Assembly (NCBI GenBank): GCA_035048495.1
Contig: CM068552.1
Coordinates: forward strand, 24,492,154-24,556,153
From: Euptelea pleiosperma
Taxonomy: Eukaryota; Streptophyta; Magnoliopsida; Ranunculales; Eupteleaceae
Direction: 5' to 3'
DNA: 64,000 bases
Within the stretch, counting starts at the first letter, position 1; every line of letters begins with the position of its first letter. The translations under genes and the position numbers were made by a program. The notes beneath the pieces were generated by a model, which was not told the DNA's origin, searched no databases, and saw only the letters and a list, made by a program, of their open reading frames with translations. Below are positions 33,342 through 45,239 of this stretch, in pieces.

Positions 33342-36300
33342 CAAGATCGAGGTGGGATAGTAGGGCTTTTAGAGAGACCTCTCTCTCTCTCTCCTCACGT
33401 TGCTACGATTGCTTCTCCAGCTACTCCACCTGGGTTCTCCCTCTCCACCAACTAATGCCCAAGATCATCAATTTCCTCCCCTGTATCTTGATCGAAATTC
33501 TTGGATCTTTTTTATGGATTGTTGGTTTTTTTGAATTGCTCAAACGTGTTAGTCTCTCTCTGTCTCTTGGTGGAGTTTTCTTTATCTAGGTTTGGTTTCT
33601 GTAAATGGTTTTAATTGCTTGATTTTCTGTAAGAATTTTCTTTTTCTTTTACCTTTCCTGGGTATTTAATTTTTTTTTAATTTAATTTATCACTAATTTT
33701 CATTTTTTCTAATTTAAGAACTGTTCTTTCTTGAAAATGGTTTAAGATTTGCAAATCTTACATAACCCGTCTGATTATATATAGAGACCTTCCCCTTTGC
33801 TTAGGTTTCAGATCCATCTCCAAGGCAATATCTAGGGTTTGAGAAGAAGATGGGCTCTCAACACGATTAACGGTATAGCGAGTTGGCAACAAGAAGTTAT
33901 TCCAGCTGATGGCAACTACAGTTAGTTTTGACGGTTCTCCGTTTGCTGCATAAGCGGTAGGGCTTTGTGTAACAGTAAGTTCCTTTCTTTGTTGCTTGAA
34001 GAAAGAAATGGAGCAGATTTTTTGTTGGGTTCGTGTCCATTTGAAGCTTAAATCAGATGGTTTGTTTTGTTTTCAAAAATTACAGCTTTAAAGTTGGGGT
34101 TTTGCAGGAATTTGTTTTTCCTTGGATTGGAATTTTTTGTTGATGGATTTGTTTTTTATTATTGTAAATTTGACTTGGAGCAATGATGATTGGAACTTTG
34201 TGTTGAATCTTCAGGTTATTGTGTGACTTTGGAGCAATGACCGCTCTTTAAAATCAGTTTTTCCTTTTATTTTGTTTTTGTTTTCTCAAATTCAGGTTGA
34301 TTCTTAGTCCAAGGTCTTCATGGTATTCTATTTCAACATTTTATCAGCTCTTATTTTTGTAGTGTTAAAGCCTCATTAATTATACCTTAAGCGGCATCAC
34401 TGGAAATTAATAATTCATTAGTTTTTTCCCCTTTCTTTTCCAGATCGTAGGTAAATTAAACTTGCTTCAGTGAAATTTGGACCAGTCGTGGAAGGTGTTT
34501 GCTGAACTAATATTGACTGTAAGCATCTTATACTAAGTTTGGGTTCTTTGTTGGTTTGACTGTAAACATCTCATAAAAGCATGGTATCTTTAGACTAACA
34601 ACCCAACATCTTTAGACTGAACGTATCTGTGTGCACAATTGTATTAAATTTTTAATTTCAAGAATTTGAAATTCAATATTTTAGTTTCTTAAGCGAACTT
34701 ATAAATTTTCCAGTATCTGCTTACGACTCTATGAAACATTTTATCATAATTCTATACAGAAAAAGACTCTAATCTAATGGATAATCGAGCTGAATTTTGG
34801 TATGTAGATCTGCAAACATCCATACGCAGCCTAATTTTAGTGATTTTAAACCTTGGATCTTTGTTACCCAAATACACATCTATGGAGATTTTTGAGTATT
34901 TGGATGCAGGGATTTCTATGTAGTGGATGGACTAAATCCAGTACAAGATCTCTGCTGTTGGCTGGCAGGGATTATGGAAATGTTGAATTCACTTATCATC
35001 AATAAAGCACACATCTGATTGTGTTTTCCCATTTTTATTATAGATAAGCATGTTCCTTCTAAAAGTCAATTTAAAGTGATCCAGCATAACAACTTATTAT
35101 CCTTCACATGGAAACTTGGCATTCAAATTGTTAGAATGTAATGTATGTAGTATTTTATGAATGGATTACATCCTGAAATCACTTTTCAGCATCTTCAGGC
35201 TCTTAAATGGCCTTATCAGTTAGAAGACCACGTTTATGCCTATGTGAGAAATTATGTTCAGTTTTGACTTTGGACTGCATATTAATGTGGGGTGAAACTT
35301 TTTCATTTTTTTATTGCGTTCAGATAAAATGGATGTAAATGAACAACAGTAGGTATTTTTCCATTCAAAGTAAAGGAAAATTACATTTTGATTTCAGGAT
35401 CAATTTATTTTCTTCTTCTCATGTTTTTTCCTTTTGGTAATTTGCTTCTACAATAAATCCAAGTTGTTAACATCCAGAAATGTTAGTGATGAATTAGTGA
35501 GGTTGACATTCTCTTCATAGATAAGCAAAAATAAATGCTGACTCTTACTAATTTTGTATTGGAACTGCAATTCCCAAGCTCTGACAAACTTCGTCCATTG
35601 GTAGAGATTTGAAGCCATATTTCCTGATGTTGGAGCTGCTGCGCTTCTGAAATATCAGTGGAAAGATGTTTCTTTTGGATTTTCCAGGTATTCTCCAACA
35701 TTTATAGATGAAATACCCTCCCAAAAACCAATTTGGGTGACCTTTCTTCAGAAGGGTCCAGCATTGTACCAATAATTAAAATTATTGTATAAGATAGAAG
35801 GACCTTTGATGGTTTGGATTATTGCAATTTGCAGTGAGTTTAAATTTAGATTATTTTGGCTTTTTGTATCTACAGCTTGCTATTTATCCAATATCCACTA
35901 TTGTTTGGTCTGATTTGTAGAACATCATCTTGAAATTAGGTTTTTGTGTTTTCTAATTTGATTTTCATCCTTGTTCTTCTTGATACATAATTTGATTTTC
36001 ATCCATTTGGTCCTTTGTGTGGTTTTGCTATTGTTGTGTTAATCTGTTGATTATGGTTGTTATAGGCGATTCTCTTTTTTAAAGAACAACCCATTATACT
36101 CCAATCCCTTTTTTCTTCCATGTCTTCCAGCAACTGTGATGTTCTTTGTGGATAATCATGAGTGACCTTTTGGTGTCCATGGTTATATTTTCTTTCCCCT
36201 GTTTTTGTATATCAGAAGATGATTAACCCTTGAGGATAACCTTAGATTTTGATTTGGTCGTAAGTAGGATGGATAGGTATTGTCGGTTGAAGCCGATTGT

Positions 36301-36520
36301 TTTCTCTATTTTGGTCAAAATGCATAATTTATGGTCTGTAGAGCTTATCTATTTTGTTCAAAATGCATATTTATTTTATTTTCTCTATTAGTGCCTTCTT
36401 CTCTGAGGTGTTGAGTTGCTATTAATATTCCGTGCCATTTGGTAAACCCATTCTTTCCTCTTTTGTGTGCTGGAGTTGTATTTTATTTTTGTGGGCTGCA
36501 AGGTTTCTTTTGGAACTGCA
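33342..36520. other. Non-coding; possible leader exons
   Basis: A CT-rich stretch at 33370-33450 and a leader-like segment at about 33790-33975 (GGTTTCAGATCCATCTCC, then AGGGTTTGAGAAGAAGATGG) are reminiscent of plant 5' untranslated exons, followed by T-rich intron-like sequence. Minus-strand frames at 35483-35772 have no recognised domain. No coding exon could be supported before 36521. Confidence 0.4.
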
Positions 36521-36741
36521 AAATGTTTATGAAGATCTATTTGAGGAGCAGAGCAAGTATGGAGAGATGAGTCTCAACATCTGTGACAATTTGGTTGACT
36601 ACATGGTAGTTTTCCTTGCATTGCTAAGTCATTGTTTTTTACTTCACCTCATTTTTTTATTGGCAGGTGGCAATGTATACGTTCAGTTTAGAGAGGAAGA
36701 ACATGCTGCAAATGCGCTTCAGAATCTGATTTTTATGCAGG
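36521..36741 (+). pseudogene. Fragment of U2AF35 (splicing factor U2AF small subunit)
   Basis: Two pieces separated by a 61-bp intron-like gap (GT at 36606, AG at 36665-36666) read [15 protein letters not shown], then [12 protein letters not shown], then [20 protein letters not shown]. This is the central part of the pseudo-RRM of U2AF35, which helps recognise the 3' splice site AG. Compared with the family, one in-frame codon is missing in the GEIESLN stretch, the upstream acceptor reads GCAA instead of GCAG, and the reading fails after QNL where TGRFYAG is expected. Both zinc fingers and the C-terminal Arg-rich region are absent, so it is a broken fragment. Family identity is secure; the origin is inferred. 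Confidence 0.8.
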
Positions 36742-37833
36742 TTGATTTTCTTTTATTTCTACTTAAAAGGAGGCTATTATTTGCATGAGTAAAATGTTGT
36801 ATTATGACTCTATTGATTGAACTAAATGTAACAGCTCAGGTTTTTTATACATGGTGGCTGGTGAAATTGATTCATATATCAAAATTTTGAAATCATGTGA
36901 ATATGCAGTGCATTGGGTATTGTTATGTTCTCTATATACTTTGCTGATGCACCATTCTATTGAGGTGAATCTATGGTTTCAATGGTGCCTCAATGTTGTC
37001 TTAAACAAGGACTGCAAATGCCCCAACATTCTATGCATTCCAAACCTTTAAAGCAAAAAGCAATCTGGAAAGAGTAAGGTATTCAAATTCATTAATATTG
37101 TTCTTCTTTTAGTGCTTTGCCTTCAATAAATTCTACATTTATCAGAACAAAATTCATTAATATTGATCCTCCAACAGATAAGTTCCAGTTATATAAGCAA
37201 CAACAAATCAATTACACCAGTGAAGAATGTAATTGAGAAACATGACAGGCATTGATTTTTTACTCAATTGTGGAATGAATCAGGAAAATCGGTAAGATTA
37301 ATGGAGAAAGACTTTATTTTTGGGAAGAAATGCAAAACAAATTCGAACTGCAACTTATGCTCAGTCAAGGTCTAATTGGGAAATGGGATGCTTTAAATCC
37401 AGCTCAGGCCTTTGCGTTTCAAATTCTTTGCCCAAAACCCTGAAGCCTTCCTCATAGAAAACGCCCTTTTGTCATTGAACATTTGAATTGGGATAGGGGG
37501 AAATAGTGCTGGATGTACACAAGCAAATGCTATCGGTCAGTCCATGAGTGGTGAAGGCACCCAAGTTCTCGCTTTAGTTAGATGTCGAGATAAATAATTG
37601 AATTTCTAGGATAAGGATGATTAGTATTGTTCAATGCATTTATCTTTTCAGCATACTTAAGAATTCTTACAAAGTTCTTAATAGTTGTGACTGCCACACA
37701 AGGATTATGTAGCTTTTTATTTTCCAATTTTCCTTTGTTGGGGTTCCGGTGATTTCAATCATTAAGTTTTGATGAGGTAACCTATTTTCTGCTTCATAAG
37801 TCTTGATGTGGTACTGCTTTCTGGATTGTGCAG
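36742..37833. other. No recognisable gene between the two gene fragments
   Basis: About 1.1 kb of A/T-rich sequence separating the U2AF35 and VAMP72 pieces. Small frames only (36851-37051, and 37667-37945 on the minus strand). No transposon ends were found. Confidence 0.45.
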
Positions 37834-38109
37834 CATATTGTGTCGTTGCCAAAGAATCTGTAGGAAAACATGTGTCTATAGCCTCCTTGGATTGTATGAA
37901 AGCAGACTTCAAGAAGAAATATGGAAGTGGTAAAAGTCTAAACAAGGACTTTTGGTATGCTTACATTTATACCCCTCTGTTTTTGTTCTTTATTTGAATA
38001 GCGAGTATGGTTCTAGAATTTGCCATTAAAAGAAATATGGGTTTGAAAAATTGCAGCCCAATTATGAAAGAGCACTTGCAGTATATAATTGACCATGCTG
38101 AAGAGATTG
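37834..38109 (+). pseudogene. Fragment of a VAMP72-type SNARE (longin region)
   Basis: The first exon-like piece (37834-37954) reads YCVVAKESVGKHVSIASLD, then KADFKKKYGSGKSLNKDF. After a gap with GT at 37955 and AG at 38055-38056, the second piece (38057-38109) reads PIMKEHLQYIIDHAEEI, followed by GT at 38110. This matches the distal longin domain of plant VAMP72 R-SNAREs, where YCVVAxxSxGR...FLERVKEDFxKRYGGGK...LNKEFGxKLKEHMQYCxDHPEEI is typical. A few residues between GGK and SLNKEF are missing. The SNARE coiled coil, membrane anchor and N-terminal exon are absent. VAMP72 proteins drive vesicle fusion with the plasma membrane; this piece cannot. Confidence 0.75.
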
Positions 38110-38816
38110 GTATGCGGATCGCTGACATTGGCAATCATGTATATGAACTTAATTATATTTGAACATGGGTTGATTTCAGTTGCTCCACATTGTTATAATT
38201 AATGAGATGTTTATCTTGGTATTTTGATCTATCAATGTTGAGTAGTTTAGTAGAAATTTCATACCATCGTCGCACAAGCATTAGTCTGTGTTCTTCTAAT
38301 AAGATGAGGACGTTGGTACATTCGGGATTTGCCACCTAAACATAGGGCTGGGACCCACAACGCGCTTTTAGAATACTCGTTCCAAAACGTGTTGTCCCAC
38401 CTTCCCATGTATAGGTAGTGTCCTCTAAATTTATCGATATCAAAATTTGATGTTGGTCGCCAACGCTAATATTTGCTATAGGCTACACGTCATATTTTCC
38501 ATTTAACGGCCATCTTTGTTGGAACTACTGTTACATGGACAAATGCTTATCACTGATTGGGGCATTGTAACTTTGGTAATGTTGTTCGTGAATCAGAAGG
38601 TAGATTGTAGTAAGATGCATGTCATAGTGCCCTTGATTTTGCATCTGAAAGATCCATGTACAATAGAAATTTTCTGTGTCGATGTTTAGATGTCTTTTGG
38701 ACTTCAGAATTAGTGGCATCCAACCTTTCTTGACTGACATGATGATGCATCTCATCCTCTGTCACGTGGCACACTCTTTCAGGCCCACTGACCCCATGAA
38801 TGTTTGGTACATATAC
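38110..38816. other. No gene; contains a dispersed repeat (minus orientation)
   Basis: Around 38755-38810 the complement of GGCCCACTGACCCCATGAAT, near CACGTGGC, matches ATTCATGGAGTCGGTGGGCC...ACGTGGC at about 56000-56040. They are two members of one dispersed repeat in opposite orientation. The ends of the repeat could not be set. Otherwise no coding sequence is seen. Confidence 0.4.
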
Positions 38817-39045
38817 TATTATCATATACGTATTTACGTATTTCCATGTATGAGGGGTATATATGTAAATACCTCCTTAGAGGGGTATACTTGTCTTTGG
38901 TATTTGGGTTTTATATAAATAAGATTTATGGAGTCATTGTGACCTAATCACATGACATCCACCATTTCTTCTCTCTTCTTTATCTTCTTCTTTACTATGA
39001 AACCCTAAATCTTACCCTAATTCTCCATTGTTCTCCAATTCAACT
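38817..39045 (+). repeat. Solo LTR of a copia C relative
   Basis: It begins TATTATCATATACGTATTTA and ends CTCCAATTCAACT, flanked by a perfect 5-bp duplication TATAC (38812-38816 and 39046-39050). The middle shares GAGGGGTATACTTGT and AAATAAGATTTATGG with the LTRs of copia C. No internal region remains, as after recombination between two LTRs. The ends are TA...CT. Confidence 0.85.
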
Positions 39046-39050
39046 TATAC

Positions 39051-39637
39051 CTTGGTGGACCTACATACCAAAAATCAGTCTTAATGGATGTGTGAACCAC
39101 GAGAGCAAGTGTAAGTTCTTATCCCTTCTTGATTGACCATTTATTTTTGGTAAGTGTCCTTTTTCTTTGAGTGACTATCTTTGGTAAATGTTGTAAGGAC
39201 TTAAGAATACCAGTATCTACAAATACTCCATCCAACAGGTAGAAATCAGTAACCATGCTGATTTTTGGTGTAAGTTTGCCTATGGCATGGGCCAAATATC
39301 CATACAGTCAGTGGTCTCCAATAGTGTCACATGGCTCATACTGTGTGGTCTGTCATCAAAGTTTTGCTCATTGGAAAAGGGGAGGGTTTCAACAAACTCA
39401 AATCTCACGATGGTTCTCCTACCTATGCTTTCTTTCAAAACCCTCTTCTTTTCTCAACCAAGACACCCGTTTCAATAGCGTCCTTAATCAGCCAGTTTTG
39501 GTGCTGATTTCTAATGGTGTTTGGGGTCTCTTAGACTGCGCAAAATGTCTATTAAAGGGGTAGCAACAAGGGTTGATGTTTCATGGCCTCTTCTTGGCTT
39601 TGTTTGATGTGCTGGAGTTCTACTCAACCATGGTTTT
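39051..39637. other. No gene; dispersed repeat fragment
   Basis: ACCATGCTGATTTTTGGTGT followed by GGGCCAAATATCCATACAGTC (first 20 bases similar) at 39253-39340 resembles AATCAGGCTGATTTTTCAC...GGGCCAAAAATCCATTTGGTC at 56403-56455. This is a shared repeat family without visible coding. Short frames (39255-39563) have no domain. Confidence 0.4.
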
Positions 39638-39642
39638 AACTG

Positions 39643-39828
39643 TTGTCAGTATGAGAGAGAATATAATATAAGATATATGGTGGGTGGAGATATTAATGTG
39701 GGTGTAATTGTTTTGACCTAGTAATATAAATAATATTGTGGGACGTTGGTAGATTTAACTCTCCAACGCTTTCCCTTCTTCTTTTTCTCTCTTCTTCTCC
39801 TCTCTTCCTGAAACCCTAAAATTCTACT
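39643..39828 (+). repeat. 5' LTR of copia B
   Basis: It begins TGTTGTCAGTATGAGAG and ends AAATTCTACT, directly before TGGTATCAGAGC. It lacks one GA dinucleotide present in the other LTRs of this family. Confidence 0.95.
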
Positions 39829-39840
39829 TGGTATCAGAGC
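39829..39840 (+). other. Primer binding site of copia B
   Basis: TGGTATCAGAGC, complementary to the 3' end of initiator tRNA-Met, immediately after the 5' LTR. Confidence 0.95.
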
Positions 39841-40541
39841 ATAGCGAAACGAATCCGCACAAAAACTTCAGGGGTGAATCTCCTCACGCCTCAGACCTTC
39901 AAGGGGTGATCAACATTGCTGACGTCATCGCTGACGTCATGGAGCCGTACGGCTGACGTCATCAGCTGTATGGAGAGGGTGCTCAAGATCTCCAAAACCT
40001 TCACCTTCCAGTAGATGACATTTTTCTAGGAATTTTGGTGATTTTTTGGGAATTTTTTGGACCTTTTTTGAGCATGTTATGGCTGATATTCGAAAATATT
40101 GAAAAACAGGCTCGTTTCAGTTCGTGGTGATTTGCGACCTCTTTCAAAGCTTCTTGGCTTCGATTGCTGTTTCGTTTTGGTCCCTCCCATTATTACCTAT
40201 AGGCCTATGCCATTTATTTCTAGTTTGGTGGAGTATTGAGGCTGGGGGATCGATTTTTTCCCCCTATTATTACCGCCGGCGTCTTTTTTGCCCTTATTGG
40301 GCATCACGAACACCCTCAATCCATGTTGGTTGGCTCCCCTATGCCTTTAATCCTTTCTTGGATGCTTTGTTGGAACTTTGGGATGATCCCATCACTCCGT
40401 GATCTCTTGGTTAGCGTGGCTTGAGTCGTTTGACTCGTTTCGATCTCCGTTGTGCCTCCGGTTTGTCTCAGATCGTGGTAGCTGTTTATTGGGTGGTCTT
40501 TTTCTATTATTTGCTTGTTATTTGTTGTTTGTGACGCAGCT
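39841..40541 (+). promoter_or_regulatory. Leader of copia B with three TGACGTCA sites
   Basis: It corresponds to the leader of copy A. TGACGTCA occurs at 39920-39927, 39932-39939 and 39954-39961 with spacing identical to copy A, although neighbouring bases differ (GTACGGCTGACG here, GTACGGTTGACG in A). Confidence 0.55.
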
Positions 40542-43500
40542 ATGCCGACGTCAGATGCATCCGGAGCCTCAGATGTGGTCTCCAGGCCTACCGGCCCCCC
40601 AATTTCAGCCCCTACTCCATATGAAAACCCTGTGTTGCAGATCACCACTATCAAGCTGGCTGGAAAAAATTATTTGGAATGGTCTAGGGCTGCCAAGATG
40701 TTTATTGGTGGCCGTGGAAAACAAGGATATCTTACTGGCCGTCTAGTGGCCCCTAAAGAGGATGACCCCGAGTTTGAGAAATGGGAATCGGGCAATTTGA
40801 CTGTTATGTCATGGCTTCTTAACTCTATGGAGCCCCACATCAGTCGAGGATTCCTATTTCATACTACTGCAAAGGAGATCTAGGACTCTGCATCTCAGAC
40901 CTATTCCCAGCAAAAGAATGTTGCTCGTGTGTATCAGTTGCGCCAGAGCATTGCCACTCTTCGTCAAGGAGACTTGCCTTTGGCCGAGTATTTTGCTAAG
41001 CTTCGTAGCATGTGGGAGGAGCTTGATTATTATCAAGTTTTTACCCCTGCCTGTACCACAGATGGTAAGGCATATCGCACGTTGGTGGATCAGAACAGGA
41101 TATATGAGTTCCTTGCTGGCTTGAATGCTGATTTCGAGTTAGCCCGTGTCTAGTTGCTCAGTAAAGATGATTTACCCTCGCTTAACCAAGTATACGCCTA
41201 TGTTCAAAGTGAAGAAAGTCGCAGAGATGTCATGTCTCATCTTCCCAAACATGAAAAGTCTGCCCTGGCTGCAGTTTCATCATCACAGAAACCACCACAG
41301 CATCGCCCTAAAGGTCCTCCACCTACTTGTGCTCATTCTGGCAAGAAAGGCCACAGTCAAGATAAATGCTGGAGTCTTCATATGTGTGAGGGGTGTGGCA
41401 AGAAGGGCCATAGTAAAGAAAAATGTTGGAATATTGTTGGACGACCCCCGCAGTCGTCCCTGCCGTCATCACGCGCACCTCCCACTGCCCACAGTGTTGC
41501 TATGGATACTCCTACAGATCCATCCCCTTCCTCGGACACACCACCAGTTACTATTTCTCGAGATGAGCTCGAGAATATACGGCGCTTTTGGCCTACTTGG
41601 ATGGACCTTCGGCCACTTCTGCATTTGCCCAGTCAGGTACCATCAGTTCTGCCCATCATGTTTCCGCCTCTACTTCTTCCTCACCCTGGATTATTGATTC
41701 GGGGGCTTCAGAGCATATGACGGGTATGTCTACCTTATTTTCTTCCTATTCTGTGGGTTCTGGGGCTGATAAAGTCCGCATCGCAGATGGCACCCTTTCC
41801 TCTGTCTCTGGGAAAGGTTGTGTCATAGCCACATCTGAGATTTCTTTATCCTCTGTCCTTCATGTTCCCAAGTTTGATACTAACCTGCTTTCTGTTAGCT
41901 CTCTCACAAAAATCCTGAATTGTTGTGTCACTTTCTTTCCTTCTCATTGTGTGTTTCAGGACTTGGTCACGAGGAGGACGATTGGCACTGGACGTGAAGT
42001 GAATGGTCTCTATCTCCTGGATGCGTCTCCCACAGTTCCAGCAGCGTTGCAGTTTCGTAGTCATAATAATAGTTTCAATAAGGAGCAGCTACTGTCTTGG
42101 CATGCTCGTCTTGGTCATGTGTCTTTTCCATATTTACGTCTCTTATTTCCTGCATTGTTTCAGTCTGTATCGCTGTCTGAACTTCATTGTGAAGTGTGTG
42201 CTCTGTCCAAGCACACTCGTTCTGTTTTCCCACCACGGGGTAATAAAAGTAATGCTATTTTTGATTTGATTCATTCTGATGTTTGGGGCCCGTCCCCGGT
42301 TACTTCCATTTTTGGTTATCGCTACTTTGTCTCGTTTGTGGATGATTTCTCTAGGTGCACATGGATATTTGTTATGAGATCTAAAGATGAAGTGTTTTCT
42401 ATCTTCCAGAACTTCCACAAACTAATCCTTACCCAGTTTGGAAAGTGTATAAAAGTTCTCCGATCTGATCAAGGGGGGAGTACATGTATGGGGGGTTGAA
42501 GTTGTACTTGGCAGAGCATGGTATTGATCATCAAAATTCATGTGTGTTCACCCCACAACAAAATGGGGTGGCCGAAAGAAAAAATCGACATCTACTGGAA
42601 GTGGTTCGTTCTCTCCTTTTGTGGTACAATGTTCCCAAAACTTATTGGTCTGATGCCGTGCTTCTTGCCGCCTTCCTCATCAACTGTATGCCGTCTCGGT
42701 CTCTTCAGTTCCACACTCCTTTTCAGTTCCTTCATCCCTTTAGTCCTCCATTTGCGGTTCCTCCGAAAATCTTTGGCTGTGTTTGTTACGTCCATATCCT
42801 TGGCCCTCATCGGACAAAGTTGGACCCTAAAGCACTTAAATGTGCGTTCCTAGGGTACTCCTCAAGCTCGAAGGGGTATAAATGCTATCATCCTCTCACA
42901 CGAAGGAGGTTTGTTACTATGGATGTCACTTTTCTAGAATCGGCTCCTTTTTTTTCCGCTGCTAGCCCTGCCGATCCTCAGGGGGAGAGTAGTTGGTGTG
43001 AGGAACGGCATGTGACCCCTGCTTTGCCTGTGACATTAGATGATCCAGTTATTGATACTATTATGCATGACAGAAACACTAGCAAGCAGGGGGAACTGCA
43101 AGTCTATACTCGTCGTAGAGTAAGGGAGACAAAGACCATTCCTGAATGTCAAGGTCAAGACTCCTCACTGGATCCAGGTAATTCCTCATTTGGTTCCCCT
43201 TTGGTTTCCCCTTCTTTATGTGATAGTAGTTCTGATCTTCCTATTGCTCTTCGGAAAGGGAAGAGATCCTGTACTCAACACCCTATTGCTAATTTTGTTT
43301 CCTATGATAACTTATCACCATCCTGCAAATCTTTTGTTACCTACCTGTCCTCTGTTACTCTTCCTTCTTCTGTCACAGAGGCTTTAGCACAACCCAGATG
43401 GAAGGAGGCGATGGTTGAGGAAATGAACGCACTGAAAAAAAATAACACATGGGAACTGGTTCGGTTACCACAGGGCAAGAAGCCGGTTGGATGTAAGTGG

Positions 43501-44898
43501 GTCTATACAGTGAAATGCAAACCGGATGGATCTGTGGATAGATACAAGGCACGGCTGGTGGCTAAGGGCTATTCTCAGACATATGGTATTGACTACAAGG
43601 AGACATTCGCTCCTGTAGCCAAACTAAACTCTATTCGGGTTATTCTCTCACTCGCAGCAAGTCAGTCCTGGCCACTACTACAGCTCGATGTTAAGAATGC
43701 ATTCCTTCATGGTGACTTGAAGGAAGAAGTTTACATGCTCCCCCCTCCGGGGTTCCGGGTGTCTGATGACATGCAGAGAGTGTGTAAGTTGAAGAAAACT
43801 CTGTATGGTTTGAAACAGTCACCAAGAGCATGGTTTGAAAGATTCAGTGGAGCAGTTAAACAATTGGGATATAACCAGGGTCAGGCAGACCACACACTCT
43901 TTATCAGACGAGTAGGGGGGACTACGACTATCCTAATTGTGTATGTGGACGACATTATTGTCACAGGGAACTGTGCAACAGAAATTTCCAGACTTAAGAG
44001 CTTCTTGGCAGCTGAATTTGAAATTAAGGATCTAGGCACCTTAAAGTACTTCTTGGGCATTGAGGTTGCAAGATCGAATGAGGGGATATACATATGCCAG
44101 AGGAAATATGTATTGGATTTACTTCAGGATACAGGCATGTTGGGGGCACGACCTGTTGATACCCCGATTGAAGCAAACCATCGGCTAGATGGTCAATCAG
44201 GAGAACTCCTTGAGGATGTGGGTAGCTTTCAGAGACTCGTGGGACGCCTCATCTACCTAGCTCACACACGACCGGATATTGCATATGCCGTGAGTGTGGT
44301 GAGCCAGTACATGCACGCGCCTCGCACACCGCACTTGGAAGCTACTAACCGTATCTTGAGATACTTGAAGTCATCCCCAGGGAAGGGATTGTTATTTCGT
44401 CATCATGGGCATACGAGGGTTGAAGGCTTTACTGATGCAGATTGGGCTGGTGCCCAAGATGATAGACGGTCTACTTCAGGCTATTGCACATTTGTGGGAG
44501 GCAATCTAGTAACCTGGAGGAGCAAGAAGCAACAAGTGGTAGCTCGGTCAAGTGCGGAAGCCGAATTCCGATTTATGGCCCATGGTCTGTGTGAGCTACT
44601 ATGGCTCAAAATTTTACTTAGGGAGCTAGGTTTCCCGATTGAAGGATCTATGTCGTTATATTGTGACAACAAGGCAGCCATAAGCATTGCACATAATCTC
44701 GTGCAACATGATAGAACAAAGCACATCGAAGTGGATAGACATTTCATTCTCGAGAAAGTTACTTCGGGAGTAATTTGTACACCATTCGTGCCTACGTCAG
44801 AACAAGTGGCTGATGTTCTCACCAAAGGTGTTGCGGTTGCTCAATTTCGGGCTTGTTTGGACAAGTTAGGCATGATCGATATTCATGCACCAACTTGA
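40542..44898 (+). pseudogene. Copia B gag-pol with two stops and two frameshifts
   Basis: Same domain order as copy A. The breaks are TAG at 40881-40883, TAG at 41151-41153, loss of one A at about 41588 (CTTTATGG in A, CTTTTGG here), and loss of one G in a G run at about 42475 (seven G in A, six here). From 42484 to 44898 the frame is fully open and covers the distal integrase, reverse transcriptase (YVDDIIVTG) and RNase H (SSAEAEFRFMAH, YCDNKAAIS). The integrase start keeps the normal HSDVWG. The first zinc knuckle has the same Cys loss as copy A (CAHSGKKGH), whereas the second, [14 protein letters not shown], is intact. None of the four breaks is shared with copy A. Confidence 0.95.
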
Positions 44899-44905
44899 GG
44901 GGGAG

Positions 44906-45093
44906 TGTTGTCAGTATGAGAGAGAATATAATATAAGATATATGGTGAGTGGAGATATTAATGTGGGTGTAATTGGTTTGACCTAGTAATATAAATAATA
45001 TTGTGGGACGTTGGTAGATTTAACTCTCCAACGCTTTCCCTTCTTCTTTTTCTCTCTTCTTCTCCTCTCTTCCTGAAACCCTAAAATTCTACT
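44906..45093 (+). repeat. 3' LTR of copia B, with polypurine tract before it
   Basis: GAGGGGGAG (44897-44905) precedes TGTTGTCAGTATGAG. It differs from the 5' LTR by GGTGAGTGG/GGTGGGTGG and ATTGGTTTG/ATTGTTTTG plus the GA gap. It ends TTCTACT before the duplication TTAAC. Confidence 0.95.
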
Positions 45094-45239
45094 TTAACAT
45101 CCTCGGATGGACCGCAGCAAGGCCCATGTTCCAAATAAAACCAACAACAAGGAAGTTATGTCGGTTAAAATGGTGGTGGAAACGAACTTACAACCGTCAG
45201 CAAGATACTATTGGAGGCATTAATGGTGTCACCAACAAG

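Larger units (their letters stand above)
39643..45093 (+). mobile_element. Ty1/copia retrotransposon B, nearly complete
   Basis: Sister copy of copia A: the whole 5.45 kb aligns with only scattered differences. The 5-bp target duplication TTAAC is perfect (39638-39642 and 45094-45098). LTRs of 186 and 188 bp differ by two substitutions and one 2-bp gap, so the insertion is recent. The ends are TG...CT as in copy A. It lies in non-coding sequence about 600 bp after a solo LTR. Confidence 0.95.

Noticed and set aside
35483..35772. Two overlapping minus-strand frames (72 and 74 codons) that looked like exons
   Set aside because: They overlap each other in different frames, and neither matches a family I recognise.
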